DNA from: an uncultured Eubacterium sp.
GTDB lineage: Bacteria; Bacillota; Clostridia; Lachnospirales; Lachnospiraceae
NCBI GenBank assembly: GCA_900545725.1
Contig: URAI01000001.1
Location: forward strand, 73,437-137,436
Length of the DNA stretch: 64,000 nt
Reading direction: 5' to 3'
The notes under the pieces were generated by a model. That model was not told where the DNA came from. It saw nothing but the letters and a program-made list of their open reading frames with translations, and did no database searches. The translations under genes were made by a program, and so were the position numbers. Below are positions 1 to 8,371 of this stretch, in pieces (the stretch's first letter is position 1; every line of letters starts with the position of its first letter).

Positions 1-225
1 GGCGAATATACTATGCGTGAGATTATGGTTCCTGTATTTAAAGATGGTAAATGTGTATATACAACACCTGAGGTTATGGACATACAGGCTTATTGTAAGA
101 AAGAGTTGTCCACACTCTGGGATGAATCCAAGCGACTTATCAACCCACAGGAAGTACATGTAGACCTCTCAAGACCATTATTTGATATAAAACATAAGCT
201 TCTAAACAACTACGGTAAAGATTGA
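1..225 (+). CDS. pncB: Nicotinate phosphoribosyltransferase, C-terminal end (partial)
   Basis: The reading frame is open from base 1 and ends at TGA 223-225, so only the last 74 residues are in the window. The tail matches, from memory, the end of the long bacterial NAPRTase family: a valued 'PVFKDGK' strand, then 'AYCKKELSTLWDE', 'INPQEVHVDLS' and a basic C terminus. The enzyme makes nicotinate mononucleotide from nicotinate, PRPP and ATP in NAD salvage, in the cytoplasm. An ATG at 13 is internal and is not the start. It is the only plus-strand gene in the first 10 kb and is followed at once by the hairpin elements, which may serve as its terminator. Confidence 0.85.
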   Translation, partial: GEYTMREIMVPVFKDGKCVYTTPEVMDIQAYCKKELSTLWDESKRLINPQEVHVDLSRPLFDIKHKLLNNYGKD

Positions 226-230
226 TTGAT

Positions 231-506
231 GGTTTGTTGAAAACGGGGTGTAGTTGAAAGGGGAGGCTATTTATATTGGATATGAAGATAACGGATAAGA
301 ACTAAGACACTCTAAAGATGAGCATATTATATATTGGCTCAATACGGGTCGTGCCATATTGACATCCATGTCAAATGGCACTCGATTGCATGTCCTGTGC
401 AATCGCCCCTTAATATCTAAGCTCATCTTAAGAGTCTCTAAGTTCTTACCATATATCCCCACATCCAATATAAATAGCCTCCCCTTTCCTCTACATTTCA
501 AAAGCC
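231..506 (-). ncRNA. Large hairpin element 1 with structured core
   Basis: On the minus strand the 5' arm (about 506-421) is complementary to the 3' arm (about 320-231). The clearest block is GAAAGGGGAGGC against GCCTCCCCTTTC, continued by a 15-base AT-rich block. Both arms, read outward to inward, contain a version of TAAGAACTTAG followed by CTCT and AAGATGAGC. The loop region holds two hairpins: GATTGCA/TGCAATC with loop CAGGACA (384-404) and TGCCAT/ATGGCA enclosing TTGACAT/ATGTCAA around GG (352-380), framed by GGGG and CCC. No credible protein is encoded; the ORFs crossing it are by-products of the palindrome. The function is unknown. It may be a transcribed structured RNA, a terminator or a mobile palindrome. 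Confidence 0.55.
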
Positions 507-540
507 AAAAGTGTTGGGTGAATGACGGATGCTGGTTGGA

Positions 541-546
541 TATAAT
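541..546 (+). promoter_or_regulatory. Possible -10 box (TATAAT) between the two hairpin elements
   Basis: The 83-bp spacer between the elements contains TATAAT on the plus strand, placed about 45 bp before the 5' end of element 2. I see no good -35 box at 16-18 bp, so this is weak. The 5' ends of the two elements face each other across this spacer, which would suit divergent transcription. Confidence 0.2.
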
Positions 547-589
547 ATGTATATCAACAGTCGGTAAATTATCGCCCATCACACTCTCC

Positions 590-871
590 GGCTTTTGAAA
601 TGTAAATGGAAAGGCGTTGTATGTTGTGTGATATATGCAGGATATCTTGTAAGAACTTAGTTGGTCTTATGATGAGCTTATATAACACAGGGGCGATTGT
701 GCAGGACGCACAATCGAGCTGCAAGCGGCAGGATGCCGCATTTACAGCGACCCGAATGGTTTAGATATAATAAACGCTCATCATTAGAGCAACTTAGTTC
801 TTACAATTACTCCTGCATATATCACACAACATACAACGCCTTTCCCACTTTACATTTCCTTTTCAAAAGCC
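590..871 (+). ncRNA. Large hairpin element 2 with structured core
   Basis: This is the same family as the element at 231-506, in opposite orientation. It opens with GGCTTTTGAAATGTA, as element 1 does, and closes with the complement TTTCAAAAGCC. The arms (590-676 and 777-871) differ in sequence from those of element 1 yet pair with each other over most of their length, e.g. AGGCGTTGTATGTTGTGTGA with its complement. The core holds GATTGTG/CACAATC with loop CAGGACG (695-715) and GCGGC/GCCGC with loop AGGAT (725-739) inside GCTG/CAGC. The loops match element 1 while the stems have changed in step. It ends two bases from the stop codon of the lyase gene. Confidence 0.55.
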
Positions 872-872
872 A

Positions 873-3506
873 TTATTTAACCCAGTCTTCCCACCGGATT
901 TCTTCTTTAGTTTCAGGCATCATATCTTTAGTAAGCTCTAATGCCACTATTGTATTAAGACACCACTGCGACGTAAAGTTCGTCGATATCCAGAACATCT
1001 CTGTAAGATTTTTCTTATTATAAGTCATCTCCACTTGATTAGAATCAAATCCCTCCGACTTATCTTTTCCTGCAAGTGAATGTACAAGCACCTGCCATAC
1101 CTGATATGCAAGGTGTGTATCATTATAATATCTTGCCGCATATGCAGCCATTGTACATCCCATATATGGATATACACAGTTGACATCACCGTACAAACCA
1201 CCTGACTTTTTCTTCTTTTCTTCCAATGGCAGGAAATAATAGCTTCCATATTCCGCCATCTGTCTTGCAAGCTCCTTATTTTCAAGGCTCATATTAAGCT
1301 CTATAAGGGTCTGCGGACCACCCATGCTTACCGACATATGTGATATACAGTCAGGTACATCACTAAGATATCTTAAATGTCCGCTCTCAGGGTCATATTC
1401 AAATTCAGGTCCTGATACCATTCCTAATGGTGAATCAAATATGTCCTTTAATCCTGTCATTATCTTATCTTTATATTTTTCATCCTGATATCTTTCCCAC
1501 TGGGTAAGCCAGTTGCTTACAAATGCTGTCCAGTCAGGTCCTGTCCTTGCATGTGTCTTATATACCATCTTATCCTTATCAAAGAAATGTCTTAACGGGT
1601 CAATATTAAGTGTAGCATAATCCGCATCCTTAGTATCCGTAAGCACATCCCCCATTCTCGGTTCTCCACCTCTAAGATAATAAAATGGTCTGTGATGTCC
1701 TGCCATGCCTATTCTTGGCTCTTTACACGAATCCCCCCAATGAATTACATTATGTCTTGAGCCTATTCCTTTATATATACCAAAATGATACATATCAACC
1801 TCTGATGCATGACGGCTCATCGCCTCTATCATGGAATATACATCTTCTCTTCCTGTTCTTAAAAATGTATACCACAACCAGTAAGTTGGGACTAACTCTG
1901 TATTCTGCCATGCTCTTCCGCCCATATCATACATCCACATATGCCTGCAGGCATCATATGTATGCATAACATCACCATAGTTAAATAAGCCATACCAGTT
2001 CTGTTTATCCGGTTCTTTAATATAAAAGTCAACAGCTCTGTCAAGCTCATCCTCAAGCCATTTTCTAAGCGGAGTATCTCTTTTTACAAGCGCCCATTCG
2101 CCAAATGCCTTAACATCATGGTAATATTCAGGTGCAGCAACAAACAGTGCCGGTTTTTGTATGCTTTCTGCCGCTTTAAGAAGTGTATCATCATCTGCTA
2201 TTTTCCCATCGTATACTTCAATACTTAACTCATTAGTATTAGCTATTCCTACCGGGTCACTTTTTACTTCATTAAAGCCTTCGTATGTGCCGTCTGCATG
2301 CCCCTCATCATCATAATGTCTGAAATCACATGCATTACTTTCAGGCGACCATATCCATGCTGTAATTTTACCTGTATCACTTCTCATTCCCTCTATCCAG
2401 AGTGAAGACGGACACTTCTGCCAGAAATCACGCATGCCTACTGATATACCACCATGCTCACCTGCCGCATATACAAGTCCCTTCGCCCTCTTTCCAAGAC
2501 CTGCGGATATAGAACAGCACCCTTTCTTTGCCATGCTCTTTCTTATCTCATATGACAATGCATTAAGCTGTGATATCTTATAAGTATCCCAATATGGAAT
2601 ATTTCCTATCGCCGCATTTATGGCATCAATATCCTTATCATCAGAAGTAATTATATTTCCATCATACTGGCTCTTATAACAACGGTCAGGAATCTTAGGC
2701 TTAAAACTCTTTAAACCGACCATAACCTCATGGAACATACCATAATCGCCTGCAATCTTAACATGCCTGTTATAGCTTTTTCCACTGTTGACGAATCTTA
2801 CCTCTACTCCTATACCTTTCATAAACTGGTTATTCTTATCTCCATCATAGAAAAATGTATGTGTAATATCTATTTTTTTGCTGCCTTTGTGAAATGTAAG
2901 TCTTACTATAAATGGTATTCCTGCAAATTCACAGTTATCAGACATCGTATCATCAGAATAATGCTTTCCTTCAAGTTTAATAATACACTCAAGTTCTCCG
3001 CATCTTTCTATACATGCTGACATGATATAACCATTTGCCGGTATCTGTTTTGTCTTTTGTGCCAGTCCCTCATCCTCTATATTTTCATTCACATATACTA
3101 AAGAAGCATCCTCAATAATTTTTCTTTCATTATAGATACCATTTTCAAGTATTTTACTGCCCGACTTAGGTACATCTATCTTTAAAACACCTGTATCCAC
3201 AATATACCTGTCAGACTCCTGCGTTATCCACATATTATCTGATATTTCTTCACAGCCTGATACTATCTCTAACTCTATCTCTTTTTTTATATTTTCTGCA
3301 TCAACTGTATAGCCACCCCATTTTACAGAACCATCAGGCCAGTATGCCGTGACATAGCTTTGCAGTTTTCTTTTCTTACCATCATCACCTATGCAGCTTA
3401 TGATATCATTTTCATGCACCATTCCCTTCTTATATGGTACACCAAATGTTACATATTCCGGCATTCCTCTGTTTTCAAGTAAATGTAATTTAACCTTTTC
3501 TTTCAT
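873..3506 (-). CDS. PL26-type exo-rhamnogalacturonan lyase (PcRGLX/YetA family)
   Basis: This 877-residue protein has no signal peptide. The N-terminal part shows the features I associate with the PcRGLX/YetA family: FGVPYKKG at 21-28 and WPDGSVKW at 56-63 in a RIFT-barrel-like domain, followed by a large middle and a Trp/Tyr-rich helical region of toroid type. PL26 members cleave rhamnogalacturonan oligosaccharides from an end by beta-elimination; the lack of an export signal points to cytoplasmic processing of imported fragments. The start is set by GAGGACAAT before ATG. The neighbouring lipoprotein gene matches the lplA-yetA pairing of Bacillus subtilis, which supports the call. The exact substrate is inferred from the family. 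Confidence 0.75.
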   Translation of the reverse strand: MKEKVKLHLLENRGMPEYVTFGVPYKKGMVHENDIISCIGDDGKKRKLQSYVTAYWPDGSVKWGGYTVDAENIKKEIELEIVSGCEEISDNMWITQESDRYIVDTGVLKIDVPKSGSKILENGIYNERKIIEDASLVYVNENIEDEGLAQKTKQIPANGYIMSACIERCGELECIIKLEGKHYSDDTMSDNCEFAGIPFIVRLTFHKGSKKIDITHTFFYDGDKNNQFMKGIGVEVRFVNSGKSYNRHVKIAGDYGMFHEVMVGLKSFKPKIPDRCYKSQYDGNIITSDDKDIDAINAAIGNIPYWDTYKISQLNALSYEIRKSMAKKGCCSISAGLGKRAKGLVYAAGEHGGISVGMRDFWQKCPSSLWIEGMRSDTGKITAWIWSPESNACDFRHYDDEGHADGTYEGFNEVKSDPVGIANTNELSIEVYDGKIADDDTLLKAAESIQKPALFVAAPEYYHDVKAFGEWALVKRDTPLRKWLEDELDRAVDFYIKEPDKQNWYGLFNYGDVMHTYDACRHMWMYDMGGRAWQNTELVPTYWLWYTFLRTGREDVYSMIEAMSRHASEVDMYHFGIYKGIGSRHNVIHWGDSCKEPRIGMAGHHRPFYYLRGGEPRMGDVLTDTKDADYATLNIDPLRHFFDKDKMVYKTHARTGPDWTAFVSNWLTQWERYQDEKYKDKIMTGLKDIFDSPLGMVSGPEFEYDPESGHLRYLSDVPDCISHMSVSMGGPQTLIELNMSLENKELARQMAEYGSYYFLPLEEKKKKSGGLYGDVNCVYPYMGCTMAAYAARYYNDTHLAYQVWQVLVHSLAGKDKSEGFDSNQVEMTYNKKNLTEMFWISTNFTSQWCLNTIVALELTKDMMPETKEEIRWEDWVK

Positions 3507-3621
3507 ATTGTCCTCATTCCCGTCTGTCGATTTTGTTATAAATTTGAGGCAAATGGTAATAACTTAGCATTTCTTAAAAGAAATTCCGGTTATTATCCAT
3601 CTGCCTCTGATAAATTGTCTA

Positions 3622-5211
3622 TTATTTATTAAGTGACCTGACAACTGTATCAACTTTGCTGCCTACAGTATTTCTATAATAATCCATACCCTCGTCAACA
3701 GTCATATATCCTAAAGCCACCTGTGAAACAACGTAAGTTCTTGCCTGATTAATATCAGTAATATTCTCTGAGAGATCTGCATTAACAGGAAGTGCAACGT
3801 CCATCTTTGAATGTTCAAGGAAGAACTGTTCTGCTGTCTTAGATACTTCTGGAATTACATTTGAACCCGGATCATCACCATTAGGCGTTGTTGAAGTATT
3901 CTGATACTTAGCAAGCGCAAGCAGCGGATCAATATGGTTTTTCATCTGTAACTGATATGGTTTTTCAGGTGATGGAAGGTGATGGAATTCGCCTTCCTTA
4001 TATGTTGTTGATGTATCTGAATCCTGTAAGGTTACTGTCTCTGCCTTAGTATCCCAGTGTGTTCCCTTTGCTCCATATGTCCATGCTTCCTGGATGTCTC
4101 CTCCATCAAGCATTGTCTCTATGAAGTACTTAAATACTCCCTCCGGATTCTTACATGCTGTTGTAATTGACCATGTTGTCGGCAATGTATTAAGGTATGC
4201 TCCAAGCTCCTTAATAGGATTAAGCATTATAACATCTGTATCGAGATTTCTCTTTTCAAGTGTAGACTTCATTGTATAAGTCCAGTCACCAGCCCAGTAG
4301 GTAAATACTCCTGATTCAGAATCAGGACTTACTGAAAACCATTTATCACGGCAGTTGGCTGTTGAGTTATTTACACTCTCTTTATCCAGTACACCATCTT
4401 CTACACCTTTTCTTATTCTTGCAAGTGCGTCTTTCATGTACTGTTCTGTAAATCCATCAACATACTTTCCATCTGAGGTCTGATAGAATGAGAACTGTGC
4501 ATTCTGATAAAATTCAGGAAGATAGTTAGTATATGGGGCATTAGGTGATACAAATCCCGGTGAAGATATTACATAATGCTGTTTTGCATCTGCCATCTTT
4601 TTTAAATATCCATAATATGTATTCCAGTCAAGTGTCTTTCCCTCGAGGTCTGATGGATTAATACCAGCCTGTTTAAGCCATGAGCTTTTGACATATGTAA
4701 CACTTCCTCCACCCTGCTGTGTAGGGAAGCCATACAATGCTTTCTTTCCGTCCTCTCCTAATACATAACATGCATTAACAACATCATTTGCCGTACTTAC
4801 AAGTCTGCCTGATTTCTTAAGATCCGAATTATTATATGCATCCGTCATATTCCATAACATACCGTTTGAGGCATATACTGAATAATAATCTGATGATAAT
4901 AATACCACATCTGGCATGGTATCTTCTGATGTAAATGCATTTGCTACAGTATCATAATACCCTGAATGGTCTGGATGAATCCATTTAATATTAAGACCTG
5001 TGAGCTGTTCCATGTAATCATAGAAAGCTTCTGCACCATTAGATTCAGTAACGGTATTATCTTCCATAACTGTAATAAGGTCTGGCTTTGCTATCTGATT
5101 ACCTTCTGTAGTGCTTTGTGTTGTAGTTGTGGCTGAACCACATGCCACGAGGCTTGCGATTGATGTAAATGAAAGTCCTGCGGCTGCTAATTTTTTAATA
5201 CTTTTCTTCAT
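3622..5211 (-). CDS. Sugar ABC transporter substrate-binding lipoprotein, LplA type
   Basis: 529 residues. The N terminus is basic, then hydrophobic, then LVAC (21-24), a lipobox placing the lipidated cysteine at 24, followed by a Ser/Thr-rich linker. The body has the pattern of large family 1 extracellular binding proteins, e.g. 'WIHPDHSGYYDTVANAF' and 'PDVVLLSSDYY'. It should capture an oligosaccharide outside the cell and pass it to an ABC permease. No permease genes (lplB/lplC type) are next to it, so the partner must be elsewhere. Its nearest downstream gene is the rhamnogalacturonan lyase, so pectin oligosaccharides are the likely ligand (inference). RBS AAAGGAAACG precedes the ATG. Confidence 0.85.
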   Translation of the reverse strand: MKKSIKKLAAAGLSFTSIASLVACGSATTTTQSTTEGNQIAKPDLITVMEDNTVTESNGAEAFYDYMEQLTGLNIKWIHPDHSGYYDTVANAFTSEDTMPDVVLLSSDYYSVYASNGMLWNMTDAYNNSDLKKSGRLVSTANDVVNACYVLGEDGKKALYGFPTQQGGGSVTYVKSSWLKQAGINPSDLEGKTLDWNTYYGYLKKMADAKQHYVISSPGFVSPNAPYTNYLPEFYQNAQFSFYQTSDGKYVDGFTEQYMKDALARIRKGVEDGVLDKESVNNSTANCRDKWFSVSPDSESGVFTYWAGDWTYTMKSTLEKRNLDTDVIMLNPIKELGAYLNTLPTTWSITTACKNPEGVFKYFIETMLDGGDIQEAWTYGAKGTHWDTKAETVTLQDSDTSTTYKEGEFHHLPSPEKPYQLQMKNHIDPLLALAKYQNTSTTPNGDDPGSNVIPEVSKTAEQFFLEHSKMDVALPVNADLSENITDINQARTYVVSQVALGYMTVDEGMDYYRNTVGSKVDTVVRSLNK

Positions 5212-5552
5212 ATATATCGTTTCCTTTCGTTCACTATTTTTTTACTAAACTTATCATAGCATCTACTTATACCAAAGTCTTATTCTGAATTGCACTGATT
5301 GATTAATTTTCAAACTATATTGCACATGTAAAATTATAAAAATGAATAAAATTAATATTTTCCCTTTCAAATATATAAATTTTCATATTGCGATACAAAA
5401 ACACCACCACATATTTTAAAAAAATAAAAAAAGTATTTTATTTCAGGTATTTACACTAAGAACTTTAATACACCGGCATTAATATGCCACAAGTACTCAG
5501 TTTATCTGTCACCTTAAAATAAAATACTGTTTTATGATTTGATTTTTAATTA
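5212..5552. other. AT-rich intergenic region upstream of the lipoprotein gene
   Basis: This is the 341-bp leader of the lipoprotein gene and the 3' flank of DUF1934. It is strongly AT-rich, with A-runs around 5415-5440. A short palindrome (GGCAT, TAAT, ATGCC) lies near 5474-5487. A TATGAT near 5254-5259 on the minus strand could be a -10 box, but the -35 position is poor. I see no gene, operator or riboswitch that I recognise. Confidence 0.3.
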
Positions 5553-5996
5553 TTATTCAAGCGTAATCTTTCCCTTTGAAGATATCTCTATATCGATATG
5601 GCTGTCAGCAACCTTTTCATAATTCATGTCAATAGAATAATCTATTGATATCCTGATATCATCTTCACCTCTCTCTATCTGTATATTCTGTGCAAATATC
5701 CCAAGATATATACTTCCATACGGAGTATCATAAAATGTCATAGTCTTTTCACCCTCAACAAACGACATATGAGCTGTAACAAGTCCTTTTTTGGTTATCT
5801 CTACACATTTTTCTGATATCTTAATAGTATTGGTACTCTTTTGGGTTGACTCTTCATACACCTCATCATATTTGACATATTCACTGCCATTAATAATTCT
5901 GTATCTGCCAACGTTAATTACTTCGATTATATCTTCCTCTTCCTGACCATTAGCAAACTGTAATCCTTTTACCTTTACAAATACTTTTTCCTTCAT
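5553..5996 (-). CDS. DUF1934 (YwiB-like) beta-barrel protein
   Basis: This 147-residue cytoplasmic protein of calycin-like beta composition resembles the DUF1934 family: an opening 'KVKG.Q...G..E.IE' strand, a central 'ITKKG' and 'MTFYDTPYGSIYLGIFAQNI', then repeated beta strands and a C-terminal 'IDIEISS'. The biochemical role is unknown. It lies 17 bp after murI and so is probably co-transcribed with it. The start is the ATG with AGGAATGT upstream. Confidence 0.75.
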   Translation of the reverse strand: MKEKVFVKVKGLQFANGQEEEDIIEVINVGRYRIINGSEYVKYDEVYEESTQKSTNTIKISEKCVEITKKGLVTAHMSFVEGEKTMTFYDTPYGSIYLGIFAQNIQIERGEDDIRISIDYSIDMNYEKVADSHIDIEISSKGKITLE

Positions 5997-6013
5997 ACAT
6001 TCCTGCTTTCCGG

Positions 6014-6832
6014 TTAATATTGTTCAATATTAATCTGTTTTGTCATAGTTATGTCAAATGGCAGTATGGAATTGGCAAATGCCTTAAACTTCTCTGCTGC
6101 ATCACTGACATAAAAACGGTACATAGAAGATGGACTGTCCACATCGCATACATTAGCCAGATTCTTATTCTCCAGCAGCTTTTTAAGTTCAATTGCCGTC
6201 TCATATGCCGGATTGACAAGATTAACTGATTCTCCCATCACTCTGCGGATTGTAGAGCGCAGCAGCGGATAATGTGTACATCCCATAATTAAAGTATCTA
6301 TATTTTTATCCTTTAATGTACTAAGATATCTTTCTGCTACCTGATCTGTTATTGTATCGTGTAACATCCCCTCTTCCACTAGTGGTACAAATAACGGACA
6401 AGGCTTTCCTATAACCTCTACATCCGGCTTTATTGATTTTATAAACTGTGCATACATCCCACTATGTATAGTTCCTTCTGTACCTATAAGACCAATTCTT
6501 CCATTAACTGTGGTTTTAGCTGCCACCTTTGCCCCCGGCTTAAGCACACCTATAATAGGAATATCAAATTCTTTCTGCATCGTATCTAATGCAAACGCAC
6601 TTGCCGTATTACATGCAATGACTATTGCCTTGACATTTTCTGTTAGCAGAAAACGTATTATCTGTCTTGAATACTTAGTTATAATGTCTTTCGACTTGCT
6701 TCCATATGGAACTCTTGCTGTGTCTCCAAAATATACAATTCTCTCATTAGGAATCTGTCTCATAATCTCTCTTGCAACAGTAAGACCACCAACCCCCGAA
6801 TCAAACACCCCTATTGGTGCATTAGTATCCAT
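6014..6832 (-). CDS. murI: Glutamate racemase
   Basis: 272 residues, the usual length. It converts L- to D-glutamate for peptidoglycan in the cytoplasm. The glycine-rich DSGVGG is at 11-16, the first catalytic cysteine is in ACNTAS (Cys74) and the second in GCTHYP (Cys185), both intact. The position between spoIIR and DUF1934, with small gaps and the same strand, points to a shared transcript. GGAGG-like bases (GGACAATT) lie before the ATG. The function is certain at family level. Confidence 0.95.
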   Translation of the reverse strand: MDTNAPIGVFDSGVGGLTVAREIMRQIPNERIVYFGDTARVPYGSKSKDIITKYSRQIIRFLLTENVKAIVIACNTASAFALDTMQKEFDIPIIGVLKPGAKVAAKTTVNGRIGLIGTEGTIHSGMYAQFIKSIKPDVEVIGKPCPLFVPLVEEGMLHDTITDQVAERYLSTLKDKNIDTLIMGCTHYPLLRSTIRRVMGESVNLVNPAYETAIELKKLLENKNLANVCDVDSPSSMYRFYVSDAAEKFKAFANSILPFDITMTKQINIEQY

Positions 6833-6885
6833 AATTGTCCTCCATTCATGTCAGATATTATATTAAATAATATTATAATTCAAGC

Positions 6886-6939
6886 TTCACTCGCAAATCT
6901 TGCTGCGAACCGCTTACCGGCTCTGCCGGCTTCTTATAT
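6886..6939. repeat. 54-bp hairpin repeat, copy 1
   Basis: This gap sequence between spoIIR and murI aligns without gaps to 12916-12969. Both have TTCAC, CGC, AATC and TGCT blocks, then a hairpin with loop TCT, then CTT and TTATAT. The stem is CCGGC/GCCGG here and GTCAGC/GCTGAC in the other copy, so the bases changed in pairs. It is oriented so that the T-rich side lies to the right, opposite to the local genes, so it is not an ordinary terminator of spoIIR. Confidence 0.45.
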
Positions 6940-6951
6940 AAATAACACTAA

Positions 6952-7587
6952 TTACTTAAATAATCCATTTAAAAATGTCAGATACTTAAATCTGTATTTA
7001 TACCGGACCTTTGTTATAGCATTATATTCATCATCTGTCAAAACATTCTTAAGCTGTTCTTTAGACTCTTTGGGAAGTTCTCCGTATACAGCATCCACAA
7101 AACACAGTGGCGGATATAATACACACCACCAGTTTCTGCCCTCAGCATCTCCAATATCAATCCTGAAAGCCTCATATTCTCCCGGTGGAAATGTCACATC
7201 AGCATACGACTTCATCGGAAAATAGCTTTTTTCAAAATATACATTTACATCGTAGGAATATCCCTCATTATGTATTGTATCAAGTGCCGTATCTTTAATA
7301 TCCTGCATATGCTGTGCAATAATATTCCTTGACTGTTCTACCGAATCTGAGTTAGTAAGCATTGGCTGTAATAGTGCTGTCACTTCATTCTTAACCTTAA
7401 GCTTAAGCTGCTGGTCACTGTCACTATCACTGTTTGCCCTTACATGAAACCTTATGATATTTTGTGCGATACTTTCCTGTATCCTGCATGCATCAATATC
7501 TGTTTTAACTTCTTCCTTTACAATAACCAGACTCACTATAATTACAATAGCAATACAAATTAATAGCCTGCATTTTTTACTTTTCAT
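6952..7587 (-). CDS. spoIIR: Stage II sporulation protein R
   Basis: 211 residues. One N-terminal membrane segment (7-23) is followed by the family hallmark IRFHVRANSDSDSDQQ (45-60) and the 'WWCVLYPPLCF' block. SpoIIR is made in the forespore, is exported into the intermembrane space and triggers SpoIIGA to process pro-sigma-E. A SigG/SigF-type promoter was not identified. The gene sits 90 bp after the GntR regulator gene, so it may have its own promoter in that gap. Its presence argues for a lineage with a sporulation programme, although Lachnospira strains are usually reported as non-sporing. Confidence 0.9.
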   Translation of the reverse strand: MKSKKCRLLICIAIVIIVSLVIVKEEVKTDIDACRIQESIAQNIIRFHVRANSDSDSDQQLKLKVKNEVTALLQPMLTNSDSVEQSRNIIAQHMQDIKDTALDTIHNEGYSYDVNVYFEKSYFPMKSYADVTFPPGEYEAFRIDIGDAEGRNWWCVLYPPLCFVDAVYGELPKESKEQLKNVLTDDEYNAITKVRYKYRFKYLTFLNGLFK

Positions 7588-7677
7588 ACCTTAACCAGCC
7601 TTTCTTTGTGTGAGATTATCTCATATTCTGATTAGATTATTGACGTAAAAAATCCAGACCATTCATTATATTTTAAA

Positions 7678-8346
7678 TTACTTATTGAGAAGTCTGATTA
7701 TGCCCTTCTCCTGATTATTGATATGCTGATATATAACAGCCTTTGCCTGTTCAACATTTCTATCCTTCAACTGCTTGATTATATCATTATGCTCACTTAT
7801 AAGAATTGAATGTGTTCTTGCATCCTTGACATATTCAAGTCTGTATCTGTACATCTGTTCACGCAGGTTGTTAATTATCTGTATAAGCCTTGCATTATCT
7901 GTCATAGTATATATTATATCGTGGAAATGTACATCCGCATCTACTATATTAACAACATCCTTAGAAACAATAGCTGACTCAAACAGCTTATTGGCTGCTC
8001 TTAATTCTGATAATTTCTCCTCTGTAACATTCTTACATGCAAGCGCCACAACAAGCTCTTCAAGCGTTGCCCTTACCTCAAGCACATCTCTCATGTCTTT
8101 CTCTGTAATATGAGCAACCTCTGCTCCCTTTCTTGGAATCATTATTACAAGACCTTCAAGCTCTAACTTTCTTATAGCCTCTCTTATAGGCGTACGGCTT
8201 ACACCGAGCTTCTGGGCAAGCTGAATCTCCATAAGTCTCTCACCCGGTTCCATCTCTCCTCGTAAAATTGCCTGTCTTAATGTATTAAATACGACATCCC
8301 TAAGTGGAAGGTAATCATTTACATCCATCTTTAATTCGCCCTTCAT
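7678..8346 (-). CDS. GntR family regulator, FadR/FCD subfamily
   Basis: 222 residues. The N-terminal winged helix (about 10-75) contains 'GERLMEIQLAQKLGVSRTPIREAIRKLELEGLV', and a C-terminal all-helical FCD effector domain (about 85-215) carries the Asp/His residues that usually bind a metal and a carboxylic acid ligand. It starts 25 bp after ispE with GGAGGAACAG before the ATG, so it is probably in the ispE transcript. The ligand and the operator are unknown. Confidence 0.85.
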   Translation of the reverse strand: MKGELKMDVNDYLPLRDVVFNTLRQAILRGEMEPGERLMEIQLAQKLGVSRTPIREAIRKLELEGLVIMIPRKGAEVAHITEKDMRDVLEVRATLEELVVALACKNVTEEKLSELRAANKLFESAIVSKDVVNIVDADVHFHDIIYTMTDNARLIQIINNLREQMYRYRLEYVKDARTHSILISEHNDIIKQLKDRNVEQAKAVIYQHINNQEKGIIRLLNK

Positions 8347-8371
8347 CTATCTGTTCCTCCATCATATTATA

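Noticed and set aside
271..598. Open frames of about 80-103 codons on both strands inside hairpin element 1
   Set aside because: They cross both arms of the palindrome, have no ribosome binding site and no recognisable protein pattern.
5212..5552. Catabolite repression site or riboswitch before the lipoprotein gene
   Set aside because: No sequence matched a cre consensus or a known aptamer well enough; only AT-rich DNA is visible.
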